Part shown: piece by piece, positions 25,470-35,737 of the stretch
Layout: each line of letters opens with the position of its first letter
How positions within the stretch are numbered: the stretch's first letter is position 1
Source: Pseudomonadota bacterium
Lineage (GTDB): Bacteria > Myxococcota_A > UBA796 > GCA-2862545
Length of the DNA: 64,000 bases
Assembly (NCBI GenBank): GCA_005776945.1
Contig: SXOB01000028.1
Location: 104,513 to 168,512, forward strand
Reading direction: 5' to 3'
Position numbers and translations under genes: made by a program
The notes under the pieces: model-generated
What the model was told of the DNA's origin: nothing
The model's database searches: none
The model's input: only the letters and a program-made list of their open reading frames with translations

Positions 25470-27707
25470 TCACTCGCAGGTGGCTGTCGCCCCGGCGGCC
25501 TGACAGATGCTGGCAGCGGCAGACGTGTCCTGGCCGTTGGCCTTTGCGGTCGTCATCCAGTCGCTAGCGGCGTTGACGACGGCGACGCGGGACAACTCTG
25601 CGGCCTTTTCGGTGTCCTCGTTGGGCTTGGCAGAAGCCGCCGCCTTGGCCGAGTTCCAGCGCTTTTCAGCAAGCTGCGTCCGGAGGCGGCCCAAGGCGTT
25701 CGTGTTCGCCTTCGCGGCGCCGCCGGTCCACTGACCGCGGTTCTTCCAGGCGACGTCGGCCCATTTGGCGGCCTCGTTGACGCTGCCGCCCGTGTCATGG
25801 AGCGATGTGGCGTAGCGCCAGGCCAGCGTGGCATCGGAGCCGTCGACCTGTTCGAGGTGGCGACGCGCCTGTCGGGCCCAGCCGGTGGCGTCGTTGCGCA
25901 TCGATGCGTCGATGACAAGCAACATGGACAGCCGCGTGCGATCTTCCCCGGGTGGGGCTGTCGACAACGAGCGCTCCACGCACGACCGCTCGCTCGAGGA
26001 CAGGTTCCCCGAGCTCGCCTTGGGCGCCATTGCGTCTGGGAGGCATCGGGCATCGAGGGACTTCGACGCGGTTGGAGCCGGGGTGGCTGCCACGGGCGCC
26101 GGCGTTGGGGCGGGGGCCGGAGCCGGTGCCTTGGCGGTCGAAGGCGCAGGAGCCGGCGGCTTTGGCGGCGGCGCAGTGGGCGCCGGTGGTGGGGGCGTGG
26201 GCGCCGATGCGACGGCGGTCGGTGCCGGCATGGGTGCTGGAGCTGCGATCGGCGAGGCGGGCGGCGGCGCTTCGGTGGCCGAGCCGATGGCGCCGGGGAC
26301 GGCAGCGGCGTCGATCGCCGTCCCGTCGGGATTGGCGGGTGGGGCCGGCTCGACCGCCACGGGTTCGGGCGGGGGCGGCGCGATGGGAGGTGGCGGGGGC
26401 GGCGCCGACGCGACGACCGACGCCACGCCCACCGGCGGGGGAGGCACCTTGGGGCCGGGCAGGAACCGGGCGCCGAAGAAGAATAGGGCGACGATCGACG
26501 CTGTTGCGATCAGCAAAAGGTACAGCCCGACACGCTTGTCCGCGGCGACTTGGGCAGCTGCGACCGGGGCCGCTGCCGCCACCACCGGGGCCTCGGGCGC
26601 TTCGGTCCTTTCGGCCGGAGGAGATGCTGTCGATCGGAGGTTGGGCGTGGGCCTGGCGAAAGGCGAAGCCGGCTTTGGAGGTGCCGGAGGTGGCGTCGGC
26701 ATCACGATGTCGGCGGCCGTCGGCTGGCGCTCTTCAGAAACAACGCGCTTGAGGGCGGGACTCGCGATCGGCTCGTCGTCGTCGGGTGGGAGGATCGTCA
26801 TCGATGACGAACGGGCGGTCCTTCCGGCTGGATTGGCTGGCGCGGCAAGGGGCGCGGCCGGGGCACGTTGCGGGCTCGCCGCTCGGGCCGGGGCGTCGTC
26901 GGGGGTGTCCATCGGTAGAATCGTGAAGCTGCGGCGTGCGTCGGCGCGCTCGATCGTCACCGCGGGGGTCGTGGAGGCGACCGGCTCCGACCTGGGAGGT
27001 CCACCGGGCGGCGTGGGCGGAATCGGGCGCTGGGGCGCCCGGGGCGGCGGGGGCGCCGGCGGAGCGGGTCGGGGCGTCTGGGCCCGGACCGGCTCCTGAC
27101 CGATCTCGCGGACCTCGAAGGCGACGCCGGGGGCAATGCCTTCGTCTTCGCCGTCGACGATGTCCGTGCCGCCTCTTCCGGCCTGGGTGCGGACCACCTT
27201 GGGGGGCGGCGATGCCTGGCTGGCTGGCGGGCGGGCTACGGGCGGCCTTGGTGTGGCAGGTGCAGGCGTCTGGCCCGCCTTGCCGTCAAGATAGCGATCG
27301 AGGCGGAAGTGGCTGGCCGTGAAGTTGGGTTCCCAATCGTCTTCGTGCCCTTCGTCCAGGGCCGGGTAGTCCTTGCCTTCGGTCAAATCGGTCAACCGAG
27401 TGAGGTTGACAGGGCTGTCGCCCTCGTCGCGGAACGTCCATCGCCCTTTGGACTTGGGGGCTTCCATCGGGTCAGCGTCCGCCCGGCGAGCCGCGTCGGC
27501 GCGAGCCGCCTGTAGGTGCAGATCTTCGGCATGTTGCAGGAGGAAGCGGGCCTCTTGGGCGCGCTCGGGATCCCGCGTGGCCGTGCGCGCCCAGGCGAGG
27601 CGACGCTTGAGCGCGTCGGCCACCTGCCCTTGACCGGCGCCCAGGTACTCTGCCAAGGTCGCCTTTCTAGCGTCCCGCAGAAAGCCCGCGAGCTCGTCGC
27701 GCGTCAT
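25470..27707 (-). CDS. Pro/Ala-rich single-pass membrane protein
   Basis: 745 residues. The ATG at 27707 has GGGGGA upstream; the frame extends further but loses the natural start. A helical N-terminal domain ([20 protein letters not shown], ~1-65) is followed by ~330 residues of Pro/Ala-rich disordered sequence with repeated motifs of the form SFTILPMD and [10 protein letters not shown]. One transmembrane helix lies at ~405-430 ([20 protein letters not shown]). A second Pro/Ala-rich stretch comes next. The C-terminal domain of ~190 residues has a Cys pattern ([32 protein letters not shown]) and TPR-like helices. Likely orientation: N-terminus inside, C-terminal domain in the periplasm. Family not recognised; perhaps an envelope-spanning linker. 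Confidence 0.8.
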   Translation of the reverse strand: MTRDELAGFLRDARKATLAEYLGAGQGQVADALKRRLAWARTATRDPERAQEARFLLQHAEDLHLQAARADAARRADADPMEAPKSKGRWTFRDEGDSPVNLTRLTDLTEGKDYPALDEGHEDDWEPNFTASHFRLDRYLDGKAGQTPAPATPRPPVARPPASQASPPPKVVRTQAGRGGTDIVDGEDEGIAPGVAFEVREIGQEPVRAQTPRPAPPAPPPPRAPQRPIPPTPPGGPPRSEPVASTTPAVTIERADARRSFTILPMDTPDDAPARAASPQRAPAAPLAAPANPAGRTARSSSMTILPPDDDEPIASPALKRVVSEERQPTAADIVMPTPPPAPPKPASPFARPTPNLRSTASPPAERTEAPEAPVVAAAAPVAAAQVAADKRVGLYLLLIATASIVALFFFGARFLPGPKVPPPPVGVASVVASAPPPPPPIAPPPPEPVAVEPAPPANPDGTAIDAAAVPGAIGSATEAPPPASPIAAPAPMPAPTAVASAPTPPPPAPTAPPPKPPAPAPSTAKAPAPAPAPTPAPVAATPAPTASKSLDARCLPDAMAPKASSGNLSSSERSCVERSLSTAPPGEDRTRLSMLLVIDASMRNDATGWARQARRHLEQVDGSDATLAWRYATSLHDTGGSVNEAAKWADVAWKNRGQWTGGAAKANTNALGRLRTQLAEKRWNSAKAAASAKPNEDTEKAAELSRVAVVNAASDWMTTAKANGQDTSAAASICQAAGATATCE

Positions 27708-27775
27708 CGTTCCCCCGACCCGTTGACGGGCCTCGGCGGTGTTATCGCGCCGTCCGTAGCTATGGGAGGTCGGCC

Positions 27776-28495
27776 GTGGGTAGGCTGGGATGGCTCGGCG
27801 TGGTGGTCGGCTGCGGTGGTGGCGGCGACACCGACGCAGGCACCCAGACGGAAACGTTGCCGCCGGTCGGTGGCACAGACGAGCCGACCGAGTGCCTCGA
27901 CGACCAGATTCTGACGGTGGATCTCGGGTCAGGCCGCGATGACGCTTGGGCACCGTTCGTGGACGGCGGGCCCCTCGAACTTGTTGACGGCGGCGTGGCG
28001 GGCGCAATCGTGACGTTCTCGCCGCGCTTCGCCAACGCGCACCCCCTCGTGCAAGTCACGGCGACGCTGTTCCACGGAGCGGACGTGATCGCGGGGCTCG
28101 GCGACGACAATGGCGTCTGGCGCGTACCCGCCGTCGAATTGGGACCCTGCGATGCGGCGCTTTGGGATCTCAATCTGCTCGTCGACGACGGGTCGGTCGG
28201 GTCCTTGGCCGATGCCTGTGCTTTGGTCGGCGAAACGGTCACGTTGTCCGTAGACGTGCTGGACACGGTCGATTTCAGTGCCAACGTGGCCGCCGTGGAC
28301 CTCGTGCTCACGTCGAGTGACATCGACGTGGATGCCGACGGCACCGCGTCGTTGTGCGACAATTGCCCCAACGACCCGAATGCCGATCAGCTCGATGGCG
28401 ACGGCGACACGGTGGGTGACGCCTGCGATGTCTGCCCGGATCGCGACGACCGGATCGACATCGACGGCAACGGCACGCCGGACTGCCTCCAATGA
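27776..28495 (+). CDS. Lipoprotein with thrombospondin type 3-like calcium-binding repeats
   Basis: 239 residues from a GTG with GGGAGG upstream. The sequence [13 protein letters not shown] puts the lipobox Cys at 13, followed by [15 protein letters not shown] central beta domain is unrecognised. The C-terminal ~55 residues are Asp-rich repeats ([43 protein letters not shown]) of the thrombospondin type 3 kind, which bind calcium. It is the first gene of a three-gene operon; its TGA overlaps the next ATG (ATGA). Confidence 0.78.
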   Translation: MGRLGWLGVVVGCGGGGDTDAGTQTETLPPVGGTDEPTECLDDQILTVDLGSGRDDAWAPFVDGGPLELVDGGVAGAIVTFSPRFANAHPLVQVTATLFHGADVIAGLGDDNGVWRVPAVELGPCDAALWDLNLLVDDGSVGSLADACALVGETVTLSVDVLDTVDFSANVAAVDLVLTSSDIDVDADGTASLCDNCPNDPNADQLDGDGDTVGDACDVCPDRDDRIDIDGNGTPDCLQ

Positions 28496-29700
28496 TGCGC
28501 TTGGGTTCGGCCCTCGTGGCCTGCACGCCGGCGCCCTCGGCGCCAGCTGAGCCCCCCGCTTCTCCCGAGGTCGTCGAGCGCGACTTCACGCCTGTCGCCC
28601 CAATGCGCCCGGAAGAGGCCCTGGTCCTTTCGACGAATCACATGGCATTCGTTCAACGAGGAGATGGCGGCAAGACCGCTCGGCTGCAGATTGGGCGCCG
28701 GATGGCGGACGGTCGGCTCAGTTGGTCGACGCACGACGATCCCGGGGTTCGAGTGAGCTTTGGCGCCGCACGTTGGCGCGGTGGCTTCCTCAGTTGGGGG
28801 GCGGAAGAGGCGCGCGTCAACGCGTGGCAATTCGACGGTGGCGGCTGGCGGTCGACGCCCGCCTTTCTTGGCGATTGGCCAAGCGTCCACGACGGCGTGA
28901 TGGACACCGTCGTCGACACGCTGGGCGAGCGCTGGGCCGCGGGCACTTACGATCATGGTCACATTATCGTCGGCCAGGTGGACGGGAAGGTGGTGCAAAC
29001 CGCGCCCGCGCAGGCCGTCGAGGGAGCCAAGGTGTCCAGCGTGGAGTGGCTCGACGTCGACGCGGACGGCGACGAAGACCTGCTGGTCGCTCGAGCGAGG
29101 GGCCTGAGGGGCGAGGTCGGAGACATTCTCCTTTACGTCGACGGCGACGTCGCGAAAGCCCCCCAAATCGTGTGGACTGCCGACGACTGGTTCACGAGGG
29201 AGTTGCGCCTGTTCGACGCCGATGGCGACGGGATGCTCGACGTTGTCGGTCTTCGGCCGGGGCTGGAGCAGAAGGGCGCCAAACGGGGTGAGGTGCACGC
29301 CGCGGGCGCTCAACTCGTCCGATTCGATCGGTCGACCGTGCCGTGGGCGCCCAAACCGCTCGCCGTCTTGCCGGCACCGTTGTGCCACTCTGCGACCGTA
29401 GCCGACGTCGTTCCTGGTGGACCGTCGGAGCTGATCCTTGGCTGCACCCACAAAGGCCTCTACGTGGTGCACCCCGGTGCGGAGGTGCGGGTCGAGGCGG
29501 TCGACGCCGAGGCGGACCACGCGACGCATCCCGTGGTCGCGTTCGACGTCGACGGCGACGGTGTCCTGGAGATTGTCCACGCCGCGATGCAAGACCCTCC
29601 CATCGGGGCCTACCAATGGGCCCCGGAGGGTTGGCGTCGATCGCCCGTCGTTCCCGTGGAACCCAAGCGCGTGGCATTCTCGTTGGCGGCGATTCGTTGA
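28492..29700 (+). CDS. FG-GAP/VCBS repeat lipoprotein
   Basis: 402 residues. The ATG overlaps the preceding stop. The sequence [11 protein letters not shown] places the lipobox Cys at 11, one of the shortest in the window. A Pro-rich linker is followed by a beta-propeller-like repeat region with FG-GAP calcium loops ([40 protein letters not shown]). Such domains mediate protein or carbohydrate binding outside the cell. It is coupled on both sides (ATGA before, TTGA after), so the three proteins of this operon are probably made in fixed ratio and act together in the envelope. Confidence 0.78.
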   Translation: MMRLGSALVACTPAPSAPAEPPASPEVVERDFTPVAPMRPEEALVLSTNHMAFVQRGDGGKTARLQIGRRMADGRLSWSTHDDPGVRVSFGAARWRGGFLSWGAEEARVNAWQFDGGGWRSTPAFLGDWPSVHDGVMDTVVDTLGERWAAGTYDHGHIIVGQVDGKVVQTAPAQAVEGAKVSSVEWLDVDADGDEDLLVARARGLRGEVGDILLYVDGDVAKAPQIVWTADDWFTRELRLFDADGDGMLDVVGLRPGLEQKGAKRGEVHAAGAQLVRFDRSTVPWAPKPLAVLPAPLCHSATVADVVPGGPSELILGCTHKGLYVVHPGAEVRVEAVDAEADHATHPVVAFDVDGDGVLEIVHAAMQDPPIGAYQWAPEGWRRSPVVPVEPKRVAFSLAAIR

Positions 29701-30476
29701 TCGCGGCCATGCTCGCGTCGGGCCCTGCAGCGGCCGTCGAGGCGGCGGAAGTTGTGGCCGAACTCAAGGCTTTCAACGCCAACAGCCGCTACGACCTGCC
29801 CCTGCTTCGAGCTGAAGAGCTGGATGCCCTCATCGGTGGTCAGACCGTGCGTCGCTTGGAGAACGCCAAGGACGAACGGCCGGCGCGCGCGCTGGCCTTG
29901 GTCCTCACCACGGTACCGCGCGAGGACGTCTGGTGGTCGTGCCAGGACCCCCATTTTTCGGCGGGACCCGAGATGATCGACATGTTGCTCGATCGTCAGG
30001 GGCCGGACCGAGAGACCTGGTATGGGTTGCTCGACGCGCCGGTGCCGTTGGCCGACCGCCAGTGGGTCGTGGACATCTGGAACGAACATGGCGTCGCCCA
30101 GGCCAGCGCAGGCCGCCACTGGGAACACGGCTGGCGCCTGCGCGCGGACGGTCCCGCCCTGATCGCAACGGCGTTGGCGTCGGGCGCTGCGACGAAATTG
30201 CCGCCCGAGCGGGCGGAGTCGGCGGTGTGGCTGGAAGCGAGCGAGGGCGCTTGGGTGGCCCTGTCACTGTCCGATGGCACCACGTTGTTTGGCTACCACA
30301 GCGTCGCGAGCCTCGGAGGCGCGGTGCCAGATTGGATCGTTGGCCGCGTCGCCTACGCAGGCCTCGACAAGATGATGCGGCGCATCATCGACCGCGCGGC
30401 GGCCCGGGCGGGGCACTACACGGCCGGCCACGCTCCCGTGTACGACGGCGCGGGGCAGGCCATCCCCATTCGGTGA
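29697..30476 (+). CDS. Exported START/SRPBCC-like lipid-binding protein
   Basis: 259 residues if the TTG overlapping the upstream TGA is used; an ATG at 29709 is the alternative. The N-terminus ([15 protein letters not shown]) is a plausible short signal peptide. The body has the START-like pattern WYGLLDAPVPLADRQWVVDIWNE (shown split: WYGLLDAPVP, then LADRQWVVDIW) and a later DGTTLFGYHSVASLGGAVPDWIV, typical of bacterial START-domain proteins with a hydrophobic lipid cavity. It is the third gene of the operon with two calcium-loop lipoproteins. Inferred role: lipid or hydrophobic ligand handling in the periplasm. It is convergent with clpB, 9 bases apart. Confidence 0.7.
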   Translation: MIAAMLASGPAAAVEAAEVVAELKAFNANSRYDLPLLRAEELDALIGGQTVRRLENAKDERPARALALVLTTVPREDVWWSCQDPHFSAGPEMIDMLLDRQGPDRETWYGLLDAPVPLADRQWVVDIWNEHGVAQASAGRHWEHGWRLRADGPALIATALASGAATKLPPERAESAVWLEASEGAWVALSLSDGTTLFGYHSVASLGGAVPDWIVGRVAYAGLDKMMRRIIDRAAARAGHYTAGHAPVYDGAGQAIPIR

Positions 30477-30485
30477 TCCTCGGCG

Positions 30486-33083
30486 TCAAGCGTCGGGCGC
30501 GGGCGCGATGACGAGGCTGTCGCCCCGGCGCTGCACCCGTGCAATCTGATCGGGGCCGATATCGCCTGCGAGGATGCGTCGCGCGAGCGGCGTCTCGATC
30601 TCACGCTGGATCGTGCGCGCCAGCGGGCGGGCTCCGAAAATGGGGTCGTACCCGACCTGCGCCAGCCAATCGATGGCCTCGTCGTCGCAATTCAGGCCGA
30701 TGCGCTGGGCTGACAGGCGATCGGCCAGGCGCGCCAACATCATGCGCACGATCGCGCCCACTTGGTTGCGGCCGAGCGGTCGGAACAGGAGCGTCTCGTC
30801 GAGTCGGTTGAGGAACTCCGGTCGGAAATGGCCACGAAGGGCGCGGTCGACGGCCTCGCGTGCCGCGGGTTCGATGTCCCCGTTCGGCGTGATGCCCTCG
30901 AGCAGGGCTGCGGATCCAAGGTTGCTCGTGAGGATGAACACCGTGTTCTTGAAATCGACCGTCCGGCCCTTTCCGTCGGTGATGCGTCCGTCGTCCATCG
31001 CCTGGAGCAGAATGCCGAACACGTCGGGGTGCGCCTTCTCCACTTCGTCGAGGAGGACGACGCTGAACGGGTGGCGTCGCACGGCCTCAGTGAGCTGCCC
31101 CCCATCGTCGTGGCCGATGTAGCCGGGGGGAGCTCCGATCAGGCGGCTGACGGCATGGCTCTCCATGAACTCGGTCATGTCGATTCGGACGAGGTGCTTC
31201 TCCGAATCGAACAGCGCGGCTGCCAGAGCCTTGGCCAACTCGGTCTTGCCTACGCCGGTGGGTCCGAGAAACAGGAAGCTGCCGATGGGCCGCTTGGGGT
31301 CTTGGACGCCGGCGCGCGCGCGCAGGACGGCGTCAGCGACCCGCTCGACGGCCTCGTCTTGGCCCACGACCCGCTTGCGAAGCTCGTCGGCCAGCGCCAA
31401 GAGTTTCTGGCGTTCGGTTTGCCCGAGGCGGTGAACGGGAATGCCCGTCCATCGCGCCACGACGGCGGCGATTTCCTCCTCGCCGACGGATTCGCGAAGC
31501 AGGGCGTCGGGGGTCGCGTCTCGTTGCGCGGCTTCGGCCGTCGCGAGTTCTCGTTCGAGCGCGGGAAGGTCCTGGAAGAGGAGTTTGGACGCTGCCTCGA
31601 GGTGGTTTCCACGCTTCTCGCGCTCGATCTCGGCGGTGACGGATTCGATCCGTGCGCGAAGGTCGCGCACATGTTGCAGCCTCTTGCGGTCGGCCTCCCA
31701 ACGGACGCGAAGTGCGTCGCGGCGGGCGCGCGCGTCGCCGAGGTCGCGGCGTAGGCTCCCGAGGCGGTCTTGCGACGCCGGGTCAGTCTCCTTGGCGAGG
31801 GCGGTCTCCTCGATTTCCATCATGAGGACGCGGCGCGACACCTGGTCGAGCTCGGTCGGCATGCTGTCGAGGTCGGTGCGCACGCCCGCACAGGCCTCGT
31901 CGACCAGGTCAATGGCCTTGTCTGGCAGAAAGCGGTCTTGGACGTAGCGGTCGGAGAGTCGAGCTGCGGCGACCAACGCGGCATCGTGGATGACAACTCC
32001 GTGGTGGACCTGAAATCGCTCGCGCAGGCCACGCAATATCGACACCGTGTCGGCGACGCTGGGAGCCTCGACCATGACGGGCTGGAAACGGCGCTCGAGG
32101 GCGGCATCCTTTTGCAGGTGCTTTCGATATTCGACGAGGGTCGTTGCCCCGATGCAGTGCAATTCGCCGCGTGCCAACATCGGCTTGAGGAGGTTGGCCG
32201 CGTCGGCCGCGCCTTCAGCCGCCCCGGCGCCGACCATCGTGTGGAGCTCGTCGATGAACAGCAGGACCTTACCTTCGCTCGCCTTGATCTCGGTGAGGAC
32301 GGCCTTGAGTCGCTCTTCGAATTCTCCCCGGTATTTGGCCCCAGAAATCAGCGCGCCGAGGTCAAGGCTGAACAGTGACCGGTCTCGGAGCCAGCCCGGG
32401 ACGTCGCCCGCGACGATTCGTAGGGCGAGGCCCTCCGCGATGGCGGTCTAGCCAACGCCCGGTTCGCCGATCAGAACGGGGTTGTTTTTTGTTTTTCGGC
32501 TCAGGATGCGCATGACGCGCCTGATTTCCTCGTCACGGCCGATGACGGGGTCAAGCTTGCCCGCCCGCGCTTGGGCGACGAGGTCGGTGCCGTAGCGAGT
32601 GAGGGCCTCGTAGGTGGCTTCGGGCTCAGCGGAGGACGCGCGCTGGTGGCCCCGGAGCGACGCGAGGGACGCGAGGAGCGCATCCTGGTGGGCGCCCACA
32701 TCGTGCAGGAGGGCGCCTGCGCGGGAGCGCTTGTCCGCCGCAAGGGCGAGCAAGATGTGCTCGACGCTGACGAAGTCGTCGCCGAGCTGACTGGCGCTCT
32801 GATTCGCCGTCGTCAGCGTGGCTTGCAGGGCCCTTGCGAGGCTCGGTTGGCCGCCGCCCGTGACCTTCGGGCGCTGCGCCAAGCTGCGCTCGACTGCGCT
32901 CGCCAGGGGGTCGAGGGCGACGCCCGTGGCCGCGAGCAGGCGCGCGGCAAAGTCCTGGCGGCCTTCGAGGAGGGCGCCGAGCAGGTGGTCGGTGTCAACC
33001 TCCGGGTGGCGCCGTTCGGTGGCCATGGCGACCGCCCGGTGGACGGCCTCTGCGGATTTTCGGGTGAGGTTGTCGAGGTTCAT
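30486..33083 (-). pseudogene. clpB: ClpB disaggregase gene interrupted by an amber codon at the NBD1 Walker A lysine
   Basis: The ATG at 33083 gives a frame of 865 codons, normal ClpB length, in one frame apart from a TAG at 32448-32450 (codon 212). The context is [18 protein letters not shown], where every ClpB has GEPGVGKT; Lys212 is the same residue number as in E. coli ClpB. Everything else is intact: the N-domain ([17 protein letters not shown]), Walker [15 protein letters not shown], the coiled-coil M domain, WTGIPV, the NBD2 Walker [28 protein letters not shown] and sensor [13 protein letters not shown]. ClpB rescues aggregated proteins with DnaK. AAG to TAG is one substitution. Fresh nonsense mutation, read error or read-through are all possible. 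Without read-through only a 211-residue fragment is made, and an internal start would be needed for 30486-32237. Confidence 0.9.
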
Positions 33084-33200
33084 GGGGCCCCCGTGTTTGA
33101 GCGTGCACCGAGTTCGTCGGGCCGCGGATGGGAATGGGGTACACACGGGTCGCGTCGGGAAAAGGGGGACGGCCGAAGGTCGCCGGAGTAAGCTGGCGCC

Positions 33201-33827
33201 ATGATTGCCCTCCTGTTTCTGGCCTGCAGCGATGAGACGACCCCTGTGGGAACGGACCCGACCGAACCTGCAGGTACAACGACGGACACCACCGACACCT
33301 TGGTGACCGACCCGCCGGAACCGCCGGACACGGACGGGCCGACCACGCCGCCGACGACCGTCCCTCCGCCGCCCGCCGTCACGTACGATGCCGAGTTGGC
33401 CTCCGTCTGCATCAACGAGCTCATGGCGAGCAACGCCATTGCCTATGAGTCGGGGGGGCTCTACCCAGACTGGGTGGAACTCCACAATTCGGGCGCCACC
33501 GACGTCGACCTCACGGGTTGGGGCCTGTCGGACAACGTGGACGAGCCGTTCAAGTTTCTGTTCCCCTCAGGGTCGATCCTGGTGGCCGGAACTTTCCAGG
33601 TCTTCCTCGCCGACAGCACTCCCGACGTGGGGCCGACCCATCTCCCGTTTTCGCTGAAGGCGGAAGGAGACGACTTGGGCTTGTTTGCCCCGAACGGCGA
33701 TGGCGAGGTCATCGCGTTTGGGCCGTTGACCGACGATGTCGCGGCGGCTCGATCCGTGGACTGTGGCCCCGATACCTGGACCACCGTTTGGTTGGGCACG
33801 CCCGGGGCCTCGAACGTGGCCGAGTAG
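33201..33827 (+). CDS. Lamin-tail-domain lipoprotein
   Basis: 208 residues. MIALLFLAC is a nine-residue lipoprotein signal with no basic residue. A Thr/Pro/Asp-rich linker follows (~10-60). A lamin tail domain spans ~65-208: [20 protein letters not shown], then [18 protein letters not shown] and [14 protein letters not shown]. In bacteria this Ig-like fold occurs in extracellular proteins, often as a binding module. It is divergent from clpB, with a 117-base spacer holding both promoters. On the clpB strand CCCCATTC (33132-33139) resembles a heat-shock -10, without a convincing -35. Confidence 0.82.
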   Translation: MIALLFLACSDETTPVGTDPTEPAGTTTDTTDTLVTDPPEPPDTDGPTTPPTTVPPPPAVTYDAELASVCINELMASNAIAYESGGLYPDWVELHNSGATDVDLTGWGLSDNVDEPFKFLFPSGSILVAGTFQVFLADSTPDVGPTHLPFSLKAEGDDLGLFAPNGDGEVIAFGPLTDDVAAARSVDCGPDTWTTVWLGTPGASNVAE

Positions 33828-33829
33828 GC

Positions 33830-33846
33830 GCTAGCAGCCTGCTAGC
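33830..33846. repeat. 17-bp palindrome between convergent gene ends, third copy of the TAGCAGGCTG element
   Basis: GCTAGCAG-C-CTGCTAGC, perfect around a single central base. Its minus strand holds TAGCAGGCTG, whose TAG is the stop codon of the kinase gene, exactly as at the two gene ends near 10.7 kb. It could fold as a terminator-like hairpin or bind a protein. Confidence 0.5.
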
Positions 33847-35737
33847 TTTCGAGGATCAGTCGGACGTCGTGAACCCACGACAGATACCAAGCTGTGATCG
33901 CCCGCTGCATCGCCCGGATCCCGTGGTCTTTGCTCGGCTCCCCGATGTCGAGCGTGGTGCGCGACAGGCGGTGCGCCTTGGGTGACGCGCGCAGTTGCTC
34001 CCAAACGCGGTCGTCGATCGGATTCGATTGGCCGGCGAGTTTGACGGCGCCGAACCAGCAGGCAATGTCGAGGCCTTCGCCGGGTTCTGGGCTGCCACCC
34101 TCGCGCCAAAGTAGCGCCTCAAGTACCTGATCGGACGTGATCTTCGTATTGAAGATCCATCCCTTTTGGAGGACGACCACCAGCGGTTGTTTACGCTCGA
34201 GCAGGCCGTCCGTCCGCCGGCCGGAAACGCGAGCGCCCGTCCATCCGGCGTTCTTGAGTGAGTCGAGGCAGAGCGCGCCGCCGAGCTGATCGGCCGGTTG
34301 CAGTCGCGCGATGAGCCATTCTTCGCCGGCGGCGCTGAGGACGGAGGGCGTCTGGACGATGCAACCAAAGGCACGGTGCTCGACCCTGGCCTTGCAGTTG
34401 CTGCATGCATCGGCATGTTCTTCGAGCGGCGCGGTCCGTCGGGCGAGGTCGTCGAGGCTGACGAGCTCTTTGAAGCCGCGGCCCTGTTGGACCCAGCAGC
34501 GCGCTTGGGTGGGCTTGATCTTTGCGGATTTGGCGGCCGCTGCGAGCGCGCTCGACAGCCTTCGCTCGCCCAACATTCCGAGGATGGCGACCGTGCCTTC
34601 CAGGGGTCGGCCGTTGCCCATCAGTCGCTTGGGTTCGCACTCGAGGTGGACGACAGCCTTCGGGCCGGCGCCCACGTCCAGCTCAAAGGTGACAGGCGGC
34701 CCGCGATCGGCTTGGGAAGGGGCCTGGAAGCCGTCGCTAGGCGGCTTGTAGTCGACGTCTTGGGGGCTGGGTTCCGCGATGGTCGGGCCGGCCTGACGGG
34801 GGTCGCCAGGCAGGTTCTTCCAGCGGGTGGACGGTGTGATCTCCTCTCGTACCGCGGCGGCCTCGGTCGCCGGCGCGGCCGGACGCGGGGGGTTGCGGGC
34901 CGAGCCGAGCACGAGGCTCGGGGTGTCCCCAGGATCCGGGGGCAGCTGACTCCGGATTCGGGCCAGCTCGTTGGCGAGTTCGGTCGCGCTCGCTTGGCGG
35001 TCGTCACGCCGGTAGGCCGTCGCGCGCAAGACGACGTCGCGCAGCTCGGGTGGCAACGGGGCCAGTAGGCTCTCGTCTTGCGCAGCGGCGAAGAGGTCGG
35101 TGGGAACGTCATTCGTGACGAGCATCGTGAGCATCGCGCCGATCGCGTAGATGTCGGCCCTCGCGTCCACCGACGACGCGTCCATCCGCTGTTCCGGCGC
35201 CATGAAGCCGAAGGTGCCCATCATCGAACCGGTGCGGGTCAGTTTCTCGTTGCCCTCCGGCTCGTCGAGGTGGGCGATGCCAAAGTCGCTGACCTTGCAC
35301 ACGCCCTGGGTCGTCACGAGCACGTTGTGGGGCTTGATGTCGCGATGAACCACGCCTTTGACGTGGGCGTGCTGGATCGCCATACAGACTTGGATGGTCA
35401 CCGCAAGCGCGAGGCGAGGGGGCATCGCGCCGTGGCGGTCGAGCCAGTCCGCTGGGCTGCCTCCTTCGACCAACTCCATGGCGATCCACGGCGCTTCGCC
35501 GTCGACGCCCGTGTCGTAAACCCGCACGATGTGGGGGTGTTCGAGGCTGGCCATCATCACGGCTTCGGCTTCGAATCGCGCGCGCAGCTTGCGTCGGTCA
35601 GCGAGCGCCGGCTCGAGCACTTTGATGGCGCGCCACACCTTGAGGCGGTGGTCGTAGCCGCGGTAGACTCGGGCCATACCACCTTCGCCGAGTTGCTCGG
35701 TCATCGTGTAGCGGCCGGCGAGTACGCGGGGCGTCAT
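33842..35737 (-). CDS. Hanks-type Ser/Thr protein kinase with C-terminal Cys-containing domain
   Basis: 631 residues. Kinase domain ~8-270: LGEGGMARVYRG, RAIKVL, HRDIKPHNVL, SDFGIAHL, and GTFGFMAPEQRMD for the activation segment. A Pro-rich linker (~275-355) leads to a C-terminal domain of ~270 residues with a CSNC pair and a further Cys (CSNCKARVEHRAFGC), perhaps a zinc site. It has helical parts resembling type IV pilus PilZ or GspE-N adaptor domains only in length. No transmembrane helix or PASTA domain, so cytosolic. The ATG overlaps the TGA of the RibD-like gene (ATGA), making it the last gene of the TRAP-transporter operon. Confidence 0.88.
   Translation of the reverse strand: MTPRVLAGRYTMTEQLGEGGMARVYRGYDHRLKVWRAIKVLEPALADRRKLRARFEAEAVMMASLEHPHIVRVYDTGVDGEAPWIAMELVEGGSPADWLDRHGAMPPRLALAVTIQVCMAIQHAHVKGVVHRDIKPHNVLVTTQGVCKVSDFGIAHLDEPEGNEKLTRTGSMMGTFGFMAPEQRMDASSVDARADIYAIGAMLTMLVTNDVPTDLFAAAQDESLLAPLPPELRDVVLRATAYRRDDRQASATELANELARIRSQLPPDPGDTPSLVLGSARNPPRPAAPATEAAAVREEITPSTRWKNLPGDPRQAGPTIAEPSPQDVDYKPPSDGFQAPSQADRGPPVTFELDVGAGPKAVVHLECEPKRLMGNGRPLEGTVAILGMLGERRLSSALAAAAKSAKIKPTQARCWVQQGRGFKELVSLDDLARRTAPLEEHADACSNCKARVEHRAFGCIVQTPSVLSAAGEEWLIARLQPADQLGGALCLDSLKNAGWTGARVSGRRTDGLLERKQPLVVVLQKGWIFNTKITSDQVLEALLWREGGSPEPGEGLDIACWFGAVKLAGQSNPIDDRVWEQLRASPKAHRLSRTTLDIGEPSKDHGIRAMQRAITAWYLSWVHDVRLILES

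Noticed and set aside
32440..32460. Genome-wide amber recoding as the explanation for the clpB stop
   Set aside because: Many genes in this window end in TAG at sensible positions (for example 9308, 10657, 15404, 21829, 33827 and 44701), so only site-specific read-through or error remains plausible.
33132..33139. Heat-shock (sigma-32) promoter upstream of clpB
   Set aside because: CCCCATTC fits a -10, but no acceptable CTTGAA-like -35 is found at 13-17 bases; noted in the neighbouring entry only.
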